From the NCBI GenBank assembly GCA_029549985.1, contig JAKPIB010000025.1, positions 1 to 51,434 of the forward strand: a stretch of 51,434 nt of DNA. Reading direction: 5' to 3'. Source of the stretch: Bacillota bacterium (GTDB taxonomy: Bacteria; Bacillota; Clostridia; Caldicoprobacterales; DTU083). Below, in pieces: positions 33,758 to 42,736 of the stretch (positions are counted from its first letter, which is position 1; every line of letters begins with the position of its first letter). The translations under genes were made by a program, and so were the position numbers. The notes under the pieces were generated by a model. That model saw nothing but the letters and a program-made list of their open reading frames with translations. It had not been told where the DNA came from and searched no databases.

Positions 33758-34930
33758 TTATATCCTTGCCACACCTGTCCTGCGCGCTGCCTCGGCTACG
33801 GCCTTTGCCACCGCCGGCACCACCCGCTCGTCAAAGGTAAGGGGCAGGATGCAGTCCTCGGAGAGCTCGCTTTCATCTACCACTGATGCAATGGCCCTGG
33901 CTGCGGCCAGCTTCATATCTTCATTTATATCGGATGCCCTTACATCCAGCGCGCCCCTGAATATGCCCGGGAAGGCCAGGACATTGTTTACCTGGTTTGG
34001 ATAGTCCGACCTGCCGGTGCCTACTATCCTTGCCCCGGCCTGCCTGGCGAGCCCGGGATCGATCTCGGGCACCGGATTTGCCATGGCCAGCACTATGGAG
34101 TCCTTGTTCATGGAGGAAACCATATCAGCCGTCACGATGTTGGGCGCAGATACGCCTACGAATACGTCTGCCCCTTTCATGGCATCTGCCAGGCTGCCCT
34201 TTATGCCCTCCGGGTTGGTCTGAGCGGCCAGCCTTTCCTTCATGAAATCGTTGCGCTCATCCCCTGGATAGAGGATGCCGTACCTGTCACACAGCACCAT
34301 GGACCTGACGCCCATCTGCAGCAGGAGCCTGGCTATTGCCGAGCCTGCGGCCCCTATGCCGTTTATGACGACCTTGATGCTGCCAAAGTCCTTGCCGATG
34401 ACCTTGAGGGCGTTTATAAGGGCGGCGGTCACCACTACGGCCGTACCGTGCTGGTCATCATGGAAAACCGGGATGTCAAGCTCCTTCTTGAGCCTGTCTT
34501 CTACCTCGAAGCACCTGGGCGCTCCTATGTCCTCAAGATTTATGCCGCCAAAGCTGGGGGATATGTATTTGACGGCCCTGACGATCTCGTCAACATCCTT
34601 TGTGTCCAGGCAAATCGGGAAGGCATCCACATCCGCAAAGCTTTTGAATAGCACGGCCTTTCCTTCCATGACCGGCATGGCGGCTTTGGGGCCTATGTCA
34701 CCGAGCCCGAGCACGGCTGTGCCGTCTGACACGACTGCGACCATGTTGCCGCGGCAGGTATAGCGGTATACATCGTCAGGATTTTGATGTATCCTCCGGC
34801 AGGGTTCGGCTACGCCCGGGGTATAGGCAGTGCTCAGATCATCCCTGCTGTTGACCGTGACCTTTGGCTGAATGGCTATTTTTCCCCTGTGTTTCTCGTG
34901 CAGCAATAAAGCCCTTTCATTATAATCCAT
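33758..34930 (-). CDS. NAD(P)-dependent malic enzyme
   Basis: Protein of 390 aa, the short bacterial form (about 390-410 aa) without a phosphotransacetylase domain. It oxidatively decarboxylates malate to pyruvate. Visible motifs: SRDDLSTAYTPGVAEPCRRI at the N-terminus, VMEGKAVLFKSFADVDAFPI, FHDDQHGTAVVV holding metal-binding residues, and the dinucleotide-binding KVVINGIGAAGSAIA. GGAGGG precedes the ATG on the minus strand. It is monocistronic, with its own terminator before the BlaI operators. Confidence 0.93.
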   Translation of the reverse strand: MDYNERALLLHEKHRGKIAIQPKVTVNSRDDLSTAYTPGVAEPCRRIHQNPDDVYRYTCRGNMVAVVSDGTAVLGLGDIGPKAAMPVMEGKAVLFKSFADVDAFPICLDTKDVDEIVRAVKYISPSFGGINLEDIGAPRCFEVEDRLKKELDIPVFHDDQHGTAVVVTAALINALKVIGKDFGSIKVVINGIGAAGSAIARLLLQMGVRSMVLCDRYGILYPGDERNDFMKERLAAQTNPEGIKGSLADAMKGADVFVGVSAPNIVTADMVSSMNKDSIVLAMANPVPEIDPGLARQAGARIVGTGRSDYPNQVNNVLAFPGIFRGALDVRASDINEDMKLAAARAIASVVDESELSEDCILPLTFDERVVPAVAKAVAEAARRTGVARI

Positions 34931-35095
34931 ATATGACCCTCCAATTATTGCGATTCATCTATGATAAAATTATATCATACTATCTACAGTATATAGCATT
35001 ATTCAAAAATTTCGGTTGCTGTTTATCAGGCTGCATGTTGCCAAGGCGGAAGAAATCTGATATATTTTTGAAAATCTGTTTTGGAAGGTGTATAT

Positions 35096-35995
35096 ATGAG
35101 CTTTAAATTGCTGGCCTATGGTGAGGTCCTGTGGGATATAATCGATGATCGTGAGTATATAGGCGGCGCACCCTTCAATGTGGCGGCCCATGCCGTAAGG
35201 CTCGGCTGCACCGGGGCGGTCGTGACCAGGGTAGGAGCGGATGAAAGGGGCATCAGGGCTATAGAGACAATTGAGAGCTTTGGAGTCGATACATCCTTTG
35301 TGCAAACGGATATAGAGCACCCCACGGGCACGGCATGCGTTGCCCTGGACGCCGAAGGCGTCCCGGCCTTCACCCTGCCGCTCAATGTCGCCTATGACTT
35401 TATTAAGCTATACGATGATGACCTGGAGAAAATAGAAAGGGCGGGGTTTGATGCCCTGTGCTTCGGAACCCTGGTCCAAAGGAGCAGGAGCTCTGCTGAT
35501 TCCCTCTACAGGCTGCTGAAGTCGGTTCGGTTCAAGCTTATCTTCTACGATGTGAACATCAGGCTGGGCTTTTTGCCAAAGGAGATCATAAGGGAGTCCC
35601 TGCAGCATTCAACGATAGTCAAGCTGAACGGTGATGAAGCCAGGCTCCTGTCAGACCTGCTCTTTGGCAAGGCCTATGATGAGGAGGCCTTCATGCAGAG
35701 GATAGCCGATGAGTTCTGGATCGATGTGGTGATCATAACAAAGGGCGGCGACGGGTGTGTCGTCTTTGACGGAAAAAGGGCCGAGCGTTGTCCTCAAAGC
35801 CCGGTTGCAGTAGCCGATACTGTGGGGGCCGGAGACGCTTTTTCAGCTGCCTTTCTGACCGCCTATGCCAAAGGAGCGGACCCCTTTGAGAGCGCCAGGC
35901 TGGGCAATATCCTGGGCGGCTATGTGGCATCCAAAAGTGGGGCTGTGCCCGAGTACACGGATGAGCTTAAGGAAAAGCTGGGGATATTGCGGTGA
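35096..35995 (+). CDS. PfkB family sugar kinase (fructokinase-like)
   Basis: Protein of 299 aa. The first PfkB signature region is GGAPFNVAAHAVRLGC. The second, with the catalytic Asp, is ADTVGAGDAFSAAFLTAYAKG. A substrate-lid segment near TGTACVALDAEGVPAFTLPL is typical of fructokinases and related kinases, which phosphorylate a free sugar with ATP. Exact sugar unknown. ATG 35096 is 7 nt after GGAAGG. There is no sugar transporter nearby, so its pathway is unclear. Confidence 0.88.
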   Translation: MSFKLLAYGEVLWDIIDDREYIGGAPFNVAAHAVRLGCTGAVVTRVGADERGIRAIETIESFGVDTSFVQTDIEHPTGTACVALDAEGVPAFTLPLNVAYDFIKLYDDDLEKIERAGFDALCFGTLVQRSRSSADSLYRLLKSVRFKLIFYDVNIRLGFLPKEIIRESLQHSTIVKLNGDEARLLSDLLFGKAYDEEAFMQRIADEFWIDVVIITKGGDGCVVFDGKRAERCPQSPVAVADTVGAGDAFSAAFLTAYAKGADPFESARLGNILGGYVASKSGAVPEYTDELKEKLGILR

Positions 35996-36133
35996 CCACA
36001 AGGCATGCGATCACAGGCTTTTATTGGATGTGTCCCGAGGTATGGCTAAAGAGCCGGATATCTATTATAATTGAAGGCGGGCATGTTCCCTCATATACAG
36101 TATATCCGGCATGATCACAGGGGGTCTTGAAAA

Positions 36134-36931
36134 ATGGGCTTGAAGGTCTGCTCGCTTTTCAGCGGCAGCAGCGGCAATTCGACATATATAGGCACGGAGA
36201 GGACACACATACTGGTTGATGCAGGCCTGGCGGGCAAAAATATCATTGCCGGTTTGCAGAATATCGGCGTAGACCCTTCCGAGCTAAAAGGCATACTGAT
36301 AACCCATGAGCATATTGACCATATAAAAAGCGCGGGCGTGATGTCGAGGAAGTTCAACATCCCCATATATGCTAATGAGAAGACATGGGCGGCAATGGAG
36401 GGCGTCATAGGCAGGATCAGCCCTGCAAATATACGTATCTTTGACAATGACATGGATTTCTATATCCAGGATATAAATGTCCAGCCCTATAAAATACCCC
36501 ATGACGCTGCGGATCCTGTGGGCTTCAGCCTGTGCTGGCAAAGAAAAAAAATAAGTATTACCACTGATTTGGGGCATACTAACAGCAAAATCATCAAGAC
36601 TGTTATGGATTCCGATCTGGTGATACTTGAGGCAAACCATGATCTGAACATGCTCAAGACCGGGCCGTATCCCTTGCAGCTAAAACGAAGGATTATGAGC
36701 AAAAAGGGGCATCTGAGCAATGAGGACAGCGGTAGGGCCTTGCTTGAGCTTGTAAAGGGAAGGGTGACCCACGTGCTCCTGGCCCACCTGAGCAAGGAAA
36801 ACAACTATCCCCAGTTGGCCATGGACACGGTTACCGGCATACTAGAAGCGGGCGGCGTCAGGGTAGGCAGGGACATCGTCCTTGACATGACCTACCGGGA
36901 CAGGGCCAGCAACCTTTATCATCTGAAGTAG
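36134..36931 (+). CDS. walJ: WalJ/YycJ metallo-beta-lactamase fold hydrolase
   Basis: Protein of 265 aa. The start MGLKVCSLFSGSSGNSTYIG is characteristic of YycJ/WalJ. The metal motif HxHxDH is H58, H60, D62, H63 (THEHIDHIKS). Further ligands lie in the HTNSKIIKTVMDSDLVILEANHD region. WalJ proteins are putative 5' exonucleases linked to cell-wall/replication coordination. It is followed by htrA, as in the B. subtilis walRKHIJ-htrC block, but walR and walK are not in this window. Confidence 0.9.
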   Translation: MGLKVCSLFSGSSGNSTYIGTERTHILVDAGLAGKNIIAGLQNIGVDPSELKGILITHEHIDHIKSAGVMSRKFNIPIYANEKTWAAMEGVIGRISPANIRIFDNDMDFYIQDINVQPYKIPHDAADPVGFSLCWQRKKISITTDLGHTNSKIIKTVMDSDLVILEANHDLNMLKTGPYPLQLKRRIMSKKGHLSNEDSGRALLELVKGRVTHVLLAHLSKENNYPQLAMDTVTGILEAGGVRVGRDIVLDMTYRDRASNLYHLK

Positions 36932-36972
36932 CCAGAGGGGAGGCCATGGCAGTCACCCCGGGAGGTTAGCTG

Positions 36973-38085
36973 ATGAGGAAAAGACAGCTTAATATGCTTT
37001 ATATAATGATCATTGCAATCCTTGCAATGATTTTTTTGCCGGCCTGTACGATGCCAAGGCGGCCAGAAGGCAGGCAGCTCAAATACCAGGAGCATCAGTT
37101 GCCCCTGAGCAGCATGCAGCCCCGCGACACTGCAGAGGGAGGGGCCATCGCTATCGTAGTTAAGGAGCTCAGCCCGTCGATCGTCGGTATATCCACAAAG
37201 CAAATATCCAGGGAGAACCTCTTTTTTTCCGGGCAGGAAACAGTGGAAGGAGTAGGCTCGGGTGTGATAGTCCATTCCAAGGGCTATATCCTGACCAACG
37301 ACCATGTGGCAGGAGGGGCCGATGAAATCAGGGTCATCCTCCACGACGGCAAGGAGCTGGAAGGCGAGGTCAAGTGGACCGATCCCACCCTGGACCTTGC
37401 GATAGTGAAGGTGGAAGGTGATGACCTGCCTGAGGCAAGGCTTGGTGAGAGCGAACGGCTTTTGGTGGGCGAGCCGGTCATAGCCATAGGCACGCCCCTG
37501 GGCCTGCAGTTCCAGCACACTGTCACTGCGGGCATAATAAGCGCTCTTGACAGGACAGTGCAGGTACCTACCGAGCTTGGCGAGAACTTCATGGAGGACC
37601 TCATACAGACCGATGCTTCAATAAACCCGGGCAACAGCGGAGGCCCCCTTATAAACCTGTCCGGTGAGGTGATCGGCATCAACACGGTCAAGGTCACCAG
37701 CGCGGAAGGGATAGGCTTTGCCATACCTATCGATGTCGCAAAGCCGATCATCAACCACTTTGTTGAGGATGAGGAGTTTGTGACCCCTTATATAGGCATC
37801 GTCGGCTTTGACAAGGCGATGGCCAGCTACTACAAGCGGGACGGCAGGCTTGAGGACGGGGTGTATGTAGTAGATATCGATCCCAGAGGGCCTGCATACA
37901 AGGCCGGTATCCGGGTGGATGACGTGATAACCAGGATCAACGACAGGCGGGTAACCAAGATGCTGGGGCTCAGGACTGCGATTTACTCCTACCATGTGGG
38001 CGATACGGTGAGGGTGACCGTGATAAGGGCAGGCCAGGAAAAAACCTTTGACATGACGCTGGAAGAGAAGAAAGACAGGTCATAG
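36973..38085 (+). CDS. HtrA-type serine protease, lipoprotein
   Basis: Protein of 370 aa. The N-terminal signal ends in FLPAC, a lipobox, so it is probably anchored by lipid on the outer surface, unlike the usual transmembrane anchor of Firmicutes HtrA. The trypsin-like triad is H111 (LTNDHVAGG), D141 (DPTLDLAIVKV) and S222 (NPGNSGGPLIN). A single PDZ domain (about 270-362) follows, with GVYVVDIDPRGPAYKAGIRV. It should degrade or refold damaged envelope proteins. GGGAGG precedes the ATG; gap to walJ is 41 bp. Confidence 0.92.
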   Translation: MRKRQLNMLYIMIIAILAMIFLPACTMPRRPEGRQLKYQEHQLPLSSMQPRDTAEGGAIAIVVKELSPSIVGISTKQISRENLFFSGQETVEGVGSGVIVHSKGYILTNDHVAGGADEIRVILHDGKELEGEVKWTDPTLDLAIVKVEGDDLPEARLGESERLLVGEPVIAIGTPLGLQFQHTVTAGIISALDRTVQVPTELGENFMEDLIQTDASINPGNSGGPLINLSGEVIGINTVKVTSAEGIGFAIPIDVAKPIINHFVEDEEFVTPYIGIVGFDKAMASYYKRDGRLEDGVYVVDIDPRGPAYKAGIRVDDVITRINDRRVTKMLGLRTAIYSYHVGDTVRVTVIRAGQEKTFDMTLEEKKDRS

Positions 38086-38141
38086 CATTTGCATAATATT
38101 TTCCATATTGGTATCATATAGCTGAAGGGGGAAGGGTAACT

Positions 38142-39122
38142 ATGCATTTGGATAAGGAAGAACAGAAAACCATAAAGCATCCGACGCCGCTTGCAGCAGG
38201 CCTTCTTTACTTGATAGTACTGGTTTTGATGCTGCTGACGTCATTCCTGCTGGGCGGGTATAAGCTAAAAGGCAACAGCTACTATGCTGTCATGCTAGTG
38301 GTGCAGCTGGCTGTGATACTGGTTCCGCCGCTGGTATACATGCTCTATGCGAACATCGACATAAAGAGGTCAGCAAGGCTCAACAGGATCAGCATCCCTG
38401 AGCTTTTCCTGACAGCAGGCATGGCGGTCTTTGGATATGGGGCCATCATTCCCATAAACCTGATCTGGTACTATTTTCTAAGCAGGTTTGGGACGCCACG
38501 GACGCCTGAGATGCCTCCGATCGAGACACCGGCCCAGTATTTGATGGCCCTTATAGTCATAGCCCTTGTGCCTGCCCTCATCGAAGAGTTTCTGTTCAGG
38601 GGCACCATAATGCGGGGCTATGAAAAATACAGCCGCCGGACCTCGGTATTGCTGACAGGCCTTTTGTTCTCCCTGCTGCATTTGCAGGTCATGTCCTTGC
38701 CGTCGATACTGCTTATGGGGATTTTGCTCAGCTATATAGTCAACCGCTCCAATACCATCTTTACAGGAGTGGTCTATCATTTTGTAAATAATGCCATAGC
38801 CGTGACCATAGCCTTTCTGACCGGCATATTGAATAAACTGCTGCCCATAACACAGGCCGGGGTGCCGGATATAAACGATATCACGCAGCAGGATATGATA
38901 GCGGCCATCATAGTATGGCTGTTTCTGGGGGCTGTCTCATTCGTGCTCTTCAGCGGATGCCTTGCCGGCTTTTATTTCGTTACCAAGGACAAGCAAGAGA
39001 AGGCAGAGGCAGCTGCCAAAAGGCCCCGTGCAGCTGAGGTCATACCGGTACTGGTCAGCGTCGTGATAATAGCGGCCCTGCTTGTGCTTGAGATCTTTGC
39101 GATGGCCGGCTCTGCTGCCTGA
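38142..39122 (+). CDS. CPBP family intramembrane glutamic protease
   Basis: Protein of 326 aa with about eight membrane segments. The CPBP/Rce1 motifs are visible: EEFLFRGTIMRGYEK (motif 1, paired Glu), LLFSLLHLQ (motif 2, His) and FTGVVYHFVNN (motif 3, His/Asn). It probably cleaves membrane-embedded substrates, such as signal peptide remnants or small peptides; the target is unknown. Linked to rlmH by a 12-bp gap. Confidence 0.88.
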   Translation: MHLDKEEQKTIKHPTPLAAGLLYLIVLVLMLLTSFLLGGYKLKGNSYYAVMLVVQLAVILVPPLVYMLYANIDIKRSARLNRISIPELFLTAGMAVFGYGAIIPINLIWYYFLSRFGTPRTPEMPPIETPAQYLMALIVIALVPALIEEFLFRGTIMRGYEKYSRRTSVLLTGLLFSLLHLQVMSLPSILLMGILLSYIVNRSNTIFTGVVYHFVNNAIAVTIAFLTGILNKLLPITQAGVPDINDITQQDMIAAIIVWLFLGAVSFVLFSGCLAGFYFVTKDKQEKAEAAAKRPRAAEVIPVLVSVVIIAALLVLEIFAMAGSAA

Positions 39123-39133
39123 AGGAGCTGAAG

Positions 39134-39613
39134 ATGAACATCAGGCTGATTTGTGTCGGGAAACTCAAGGAGAAATATCTGAGCCAGGGCATCAGCGAGT
39201 ACATGAAGCGCTTGTCCAGGTATGCGAAAGCGGAGATAATCGAGGTGGAGGATGAAAAGGCGCCGGAGAGCCTGTCCCCCGCAGATGAGGCCATTGTCAA
39301 GGAAAGGGAGGCCGCAAGGATAGCCCGACACCTCAGGGAGGGGTCGGTAAAGATCATCCTGGCCATAGAGGGCAGGTCCCTTGCCTCAGAGGAGTTCGCA
39401 GAACGGTTGAGGCAATACGGCCTTGCCGGGAAAAGCCAGCTTGATTTTGTCATAGGAGGCTCCCTGGGCCTTGACAGGAGTATTGCTGATAAGGCGGACC
39501 TGCTCTTGTCATTTTCAAGGTTCACCTTTCCTCACCAGCTCATGAGGCTGATATTGCTTGAGCAGATCTACAGGGCCTTTCGTATAATAAATAATGAGCC
39601 ATATCATAAGTGA
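39134..39613 (+). CDS. rlmH: 23S rRNA (pseudouridine1915-N3)-methyltransferase
   Basis: Protein of 159 aa, standard length for this SPOUT enzyme. MNIRLICVGKLKEKYL, the SAM-binding knot LDFVIGGSLGLD and the C-terminal SFSRFTFPHQLMRLILLEQIYRAFRI (quoted in parts: FPHQLMRLILLEQIYRA) are diagnostic. It methylates helix 69 of 23S rRNA in the assembled ribosome. An AAGGAG SD lies just after the CPBP stop, indicating one transcript. Confidence 0.96.
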   Translation: MNIRLICVGKLKEKYLSQGISEYMKRLSRYAKAEIIEVEDEKAPESLSPADEAIVKEREAARIARHLREGSVKIILAIEGRSLASEEFAERLRQYGLAGKSQLDFVIGGSLGLDRSIADKADLLLSFSRFTFPHQLMRLILLEQIYRAFRIINNEPYHK

Positions 39614-39689
39614 CATGAACAATATCAAACCGTCCTCATATTATATATTGAGATGTATCTCTCAGTATATTAGTAGGAGGAGTGGTTTT

Positions 39690-40262
39690 GTGAGAGAGGT
39701 AAATTTTATAGATGATAGGGACTGTCATGGCATCAAGATAAGAGACCGTGATGATTGCCATCATCATGAAGAAAAATGCAAACCCGAGGTCATAATCCTT
39801 GAATGCGGACACAGGCCCCAGGACGCATATTTTGAAATCGAGGAGGGCACTGTCACACCGGATCAGGAATTCGTGCTGGACCGTGTGAGGATCGATATGG
39901 CCTGTCTGACTAAGCCCATGGTTAAAATCGAATTCTCCAGCCTGGTCGTTTTTGAGGCAGAAGATACAGAAGCTGAAGAATTTGAGGTTGAGGTCGATCT
40001 CCTGTTCAGTCTCGTTAGGGTAAGCAAAGGTGAGAGAGAGGTCGTCCAGACCTGGAGATATTTATATAATATCGCTACCGGAGGTATAACTGAGCTGACA
40101 GTGGAGATGAGCCAGCCCTTCACCGTGACCTACTGCGACAAGCCCTGCCCGGGAACCTGTGAATATTTGATGATAGTAGAGGGCAACAACTTTGTGGGCG
40201 ATTTTGCTACCATGAGAGTCATCAGGCCCGACCTGAGTGTTATAGCCAAGAGCATTTGCTAA
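39690..40262 (+). CDS. DUF4489 domain protein (possible spore-surface protein)
   Basis: Protein of 190 aa. The His/Asp-rich N-terminus (RDRDDCHHHEEKC) is followed by a beta-rich domain resembling DUF4489. Its markers are ECGH, DQEFVLDRVRIDMACL, KPMVKIEFSS and a late cysteine cluster CDKPCPGTCEY. Such proteins occur in spore-forming Firmicutes and resemble surface-layer or coat proteins; a spore role is an inference. The GTG at 39690, 9 nt after AGGAGG, is preferred over an earlier ATG at 39594 that overlaps rlmH. Confidence 0.65.
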   Translation: MREVNFIDDRDCHGIKIRDRDDCHHHEEKCKPEVIILECGHRPQDAYFEIEEGTVTPDQEFVLDRVRIDMACLTKPMVKIEFSSLVVFEAEDTEAEEFEVEVDLLFSLVRVSKGEREVVQTWRYLYNIATGGITELTVEMSQPFTVTYCDKPCPGTCEYLMIVEGNNFVGDFATMRVIRPDLSVIAKSIC

Positions 40263-40293
40263 ACTGATTACAAATCGATGACGCTTGAATCCG

Positions 40294-40332
40294 AGATGTC
40301 CGGGTTAGATAAATAATCCGGGCATCTTTTAT
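40294..40332 (+). terminator. Terminator after the DUF4489 gene
   Basis: 14-bp stem with two G-U pairs (40294-40307 with 40314-40327), 6-nt loop and T-run. Confidence 0.85.
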
Positions 40333-40439
40333 TTTTCATGCATTATTTTGTATAATGTAGGCAGGAAGCCAATCCCCGGCTTGCATAAGCAGGAGCCCGG
40401 CAAAATGGGTGATTTGCATCGAAAGGTGATGTGATAGCG

Positions 40440-41621
40440 ATGGATCATGAGATCGTGCATCTTCCCAAGGAAGTTTGGAAAGGCACCATACTGCCGATCA
40501 GGTATACAACGGATAAGTATTATGACGTTATTGTAAACAATACAGAGAATGGTTATGTGATCAGCATCGAAAAGAAAAGCTTCGCAGAGCCGGTGACCCA
40601 TGCGCCGGCGGACCTGGACTTTCCGGACAGGCTCTATGCCGACCACTGGGAAAATGCATTCGCCTGGGGAGTGGTGGAGGAGGGGCGGCTGATAGCCGCT
40701 ATCGAGACAGCTCCTGAGCAGTGGTCCAACCGACTGAGGATCACAGAGCTTTGGGTGGCGGATGAATATCAAAGGCAGGGTATAGGCCATGCGCTGCTTG
40801 AGGTGGCAAAGGAGCAGGCAAGGCTGGAGCGTCGCCGGGCCATTATCCTGGAGACCCAGTCCTGCAATGTCGATGCAATAGAGTTTTACATGCATGAAGG
40901 CTTCCGTTTGGTCGGCCTGGATACCTGCTGCTATTCCAATACGGATATCCAGAGAAAGGAAGTAAGGCTTGAGTTCGGATGGTTCCCGGAGGAAAAGCAA
41001 AAGCTGAGGCGGGAAGATATAGAGATCAGACCGGAGACAGAGGATGACTGGTATGATGTCGAGCTTATCACACAGCGGGCATTCTGGAACCTGCATAATA
41101 TGGGCTGCGATGAACACTATCTTGTGCATAAGCTGCGCCGGGACATGGACTACCTTCCTGAGCTGAGCAGGATAGCCGTAAAGGACGGAGAGGTCATAGG
41201 GAGCATCATGTATTCAAAGGCCCGTGTCGTTGACGGGACAGACGTTCACGAGGTCCTGACCTTCGGGCCGTTCTGCGTAGCCTCCAAATGGCAGGGCTGC
41301 GGGGTAGGCGGGCTGCTGCTCAAAGAAACAATAGGCCTGGCTGCAAGCAAAGGCTATAAGGGTATCGTGATATTTGGCGAGCCTGAGTATTATCCCAGGT
41401 TTGGATTCAAAACATGTGACCACTTTGGTATAACGACTGCTGACGGCAGAAACTTCTCATCCTTTATGGCGATCGAGCTGGTTGAGGGCGGCTTGAAGGA
41501 TGTAAAGGGAAGGTTCTATCTATCGGAGGTTTTTGAAAATCTCCCCAGGGAGGAGGTGGAGGAATACAATAAGAAATTCCCCCGCCTGCCCAAGATAAAA
41601 TTCCCGGGGCATTGGGACTGA
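40440..41621 (+). CDS. Tandem GNAT acetyltransferase
   Basis: Protein of about 393 aa with two GNAT domains. The N-terminal one (about 55-180) has the acetyl-CoA loop VADEYQRQGIGHALLEVAKE. The C-terminal one (about 195-350) has ASKWQGCGVGGLLLKETIGL, followed by the typical YYPRFGFKTC. Whether both are active and what they acetylate is unknown. ATG 40440 is preferred since AGGTGAT is too close to the in-frame GTG 40431. Converges on the SDR gene. Confidence 0.85.
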   Translation: MDHEIVHLPKEVWKGTILPIRYTTDKYYDVIVNNTENGYVISIEKKSFAEPVTHAPADLDFPDRLYADHWENAFAWGVVEEGRLIAAIETAPEQWSNRLRITELWVADEYQRQGIGHALLEVAKEQARLERRRAIILETQSCNVDAIEFYMHEGFRLVGLDTCCYSNTDIQRKEVRLEFGWFPEEKQKLRREDIEIRPETEDDWYDVELITQRAFWNLHNMGCDEHYLVHKLRRDMDYLPELSRIAVKDGEVIGSIMYSKARVVDGTDVHEVLTFGPFCVASKWQGCGVGGLLLKETIGLAASKGYKGIVIFGEPEYYPRFGFKTCDHFGITTADGRNFSSFMAIELVEGGLKDVKGRFYLSEVFENLPREEVEEYNKKFPRLPKIKFPGHWD

Positions 41622-41648
41622 TAAAACCCTGAGACAGCAGCCTGGCGT

Positions 41649-42518
41649 TCAGCTTTTCGGGCACCCGAACCTGATATTGCAGAGCTGCTCCGATATCGCC
41701 AATAACCTGTCGGCGTTTTCCTTGTTGACCTGTGAGCTGTACCTTGCAGGCTTCAGGGATTTGAAGTATAGCTCCTTTGGCGGAGTATCCGCCGTGCAAA
41801 GCATCAGGTAGGTCTTTGCCGGCTCATCGGGACTGACGCCGAATCTTCTCCTTATGCTCCAGACCAGATCAACGATCAGGCCTGTGTTCTTATTGCCTAT
41901 GCTTGTATTTACCAGCCCGGGGTCCACACCATAGGCTGCTATGCCCTTATCCCGATACATTTCATTCAACGAATAGGCAAACAGCATGTTGCACAGCTTG
42001 GACTGCTTGTAGGCCAGCAGCGGATTGTAGCCCTTTTCGAACATCAGGTCCTTCCACCGCATTCTCATCATTTTGTGAGAGGCGCTGGAGGTAAACAGTA
42101 TGCGGCCTTTGGCGCGGATCAGGAAGGGCAGGAGCTCATGGGTCAGGATGAAGCCTGCCAGATGATTGAGGGCAAACTGATGCTCGTAGCCCTCATTGGA
42201 CGTCATATACTTGCTTCTTACGCAGCCGGCGTTGTTGATGAGCGCATATAGCTCATCGTTGGAACTTTCGTGCAGATGTTGCCTTATGTCCGAAGCTATT
42301 CGAAAAACCTCCTGCCGGTGTACCATATCTCCGTAGAAAAAGACGATCTCACCCTCAGGGCATTTTTCAATGAGCCTTTTTCCGGCCGCCTCACAGTTTT
42401 CCTTGCTGCGGCCGACTCCTATGACCTTGAATCCGTTTTGAAGGAGCAGCTCACAGACGGAATAGCCTATGCCCGAGGTCGCACCAGTCACAACTACACT
42501 TTTGCTTTTTGCCTGCAT
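41649..42518 (-). CDS. Short-chain dehydrogenase/reductase
   Basis: Protein of 289 aa. The classical SDR elements are present: TGATSGIGYSVCELL (cofactor loop), NNAG (ALINNAGCV), the catalytic Ser region LFTSSASHK and the YxxxK motif YKQSK. Overall it resembles retinol-dehydrogenase-like SDRs. The GVGRSKE segment after beta-2 suggests NADP preference. Substrate unknown. No partner gene; transcribed alone. Confidence 0.88.
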   Translation of the reverse strand: MQAKSKSVVVTGATSGIGYSVCELLLQNGFKVIGVGRSKENCEAAGKRLIEKCPEGEIVFFYGDMVHRQEVFRIASDIRQHLHESSNDELYALINNAGCVRSKYMTSNEGYEHQFALNHLAGFILTHELLPFLIRAKGRILFTSSASHKMMRMRWKDLMFEKGYNPLLAYKQSKLCNMLFAYSLNEMYRDKGIAAYGVDPGLVNTSIGNKNTGLIVDLVWSIRRRFGVSPDEPAKTYLMLCTADTPPKELYFKSLKPARYSSQVNKENADRLLAISEQLCNIRFGCPKS

Positions 42519-42676
42519 AACAAACCATCCCCATTCATGCCACGATCCCTCAGTTATATATGATTTAACAGTATTATATCATCGATAATTCATTTCAAGC
42601 TCCTATACGGAGTATACTGCCAGGCAAAATATGCCGAGCAGGGTAAATATTCAACTACAACTCCATAGCCCTATGA

Positions 42677-42685
42677 TGGTATAAT
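42677..42685 (+). promoter_or_regulatory. Extended -10 promoter of the MATE gene
   Basis: TGG-TATAAT (42677-42685), 51 nt before the GTG start; no clear -35. Confidence 0.4.
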
Positions 42686-42736
42686 AGCCATAGTTTGATT
42701 TGCGCAAGAAACTGAAGGGAAAGGCAGATACAAAAA

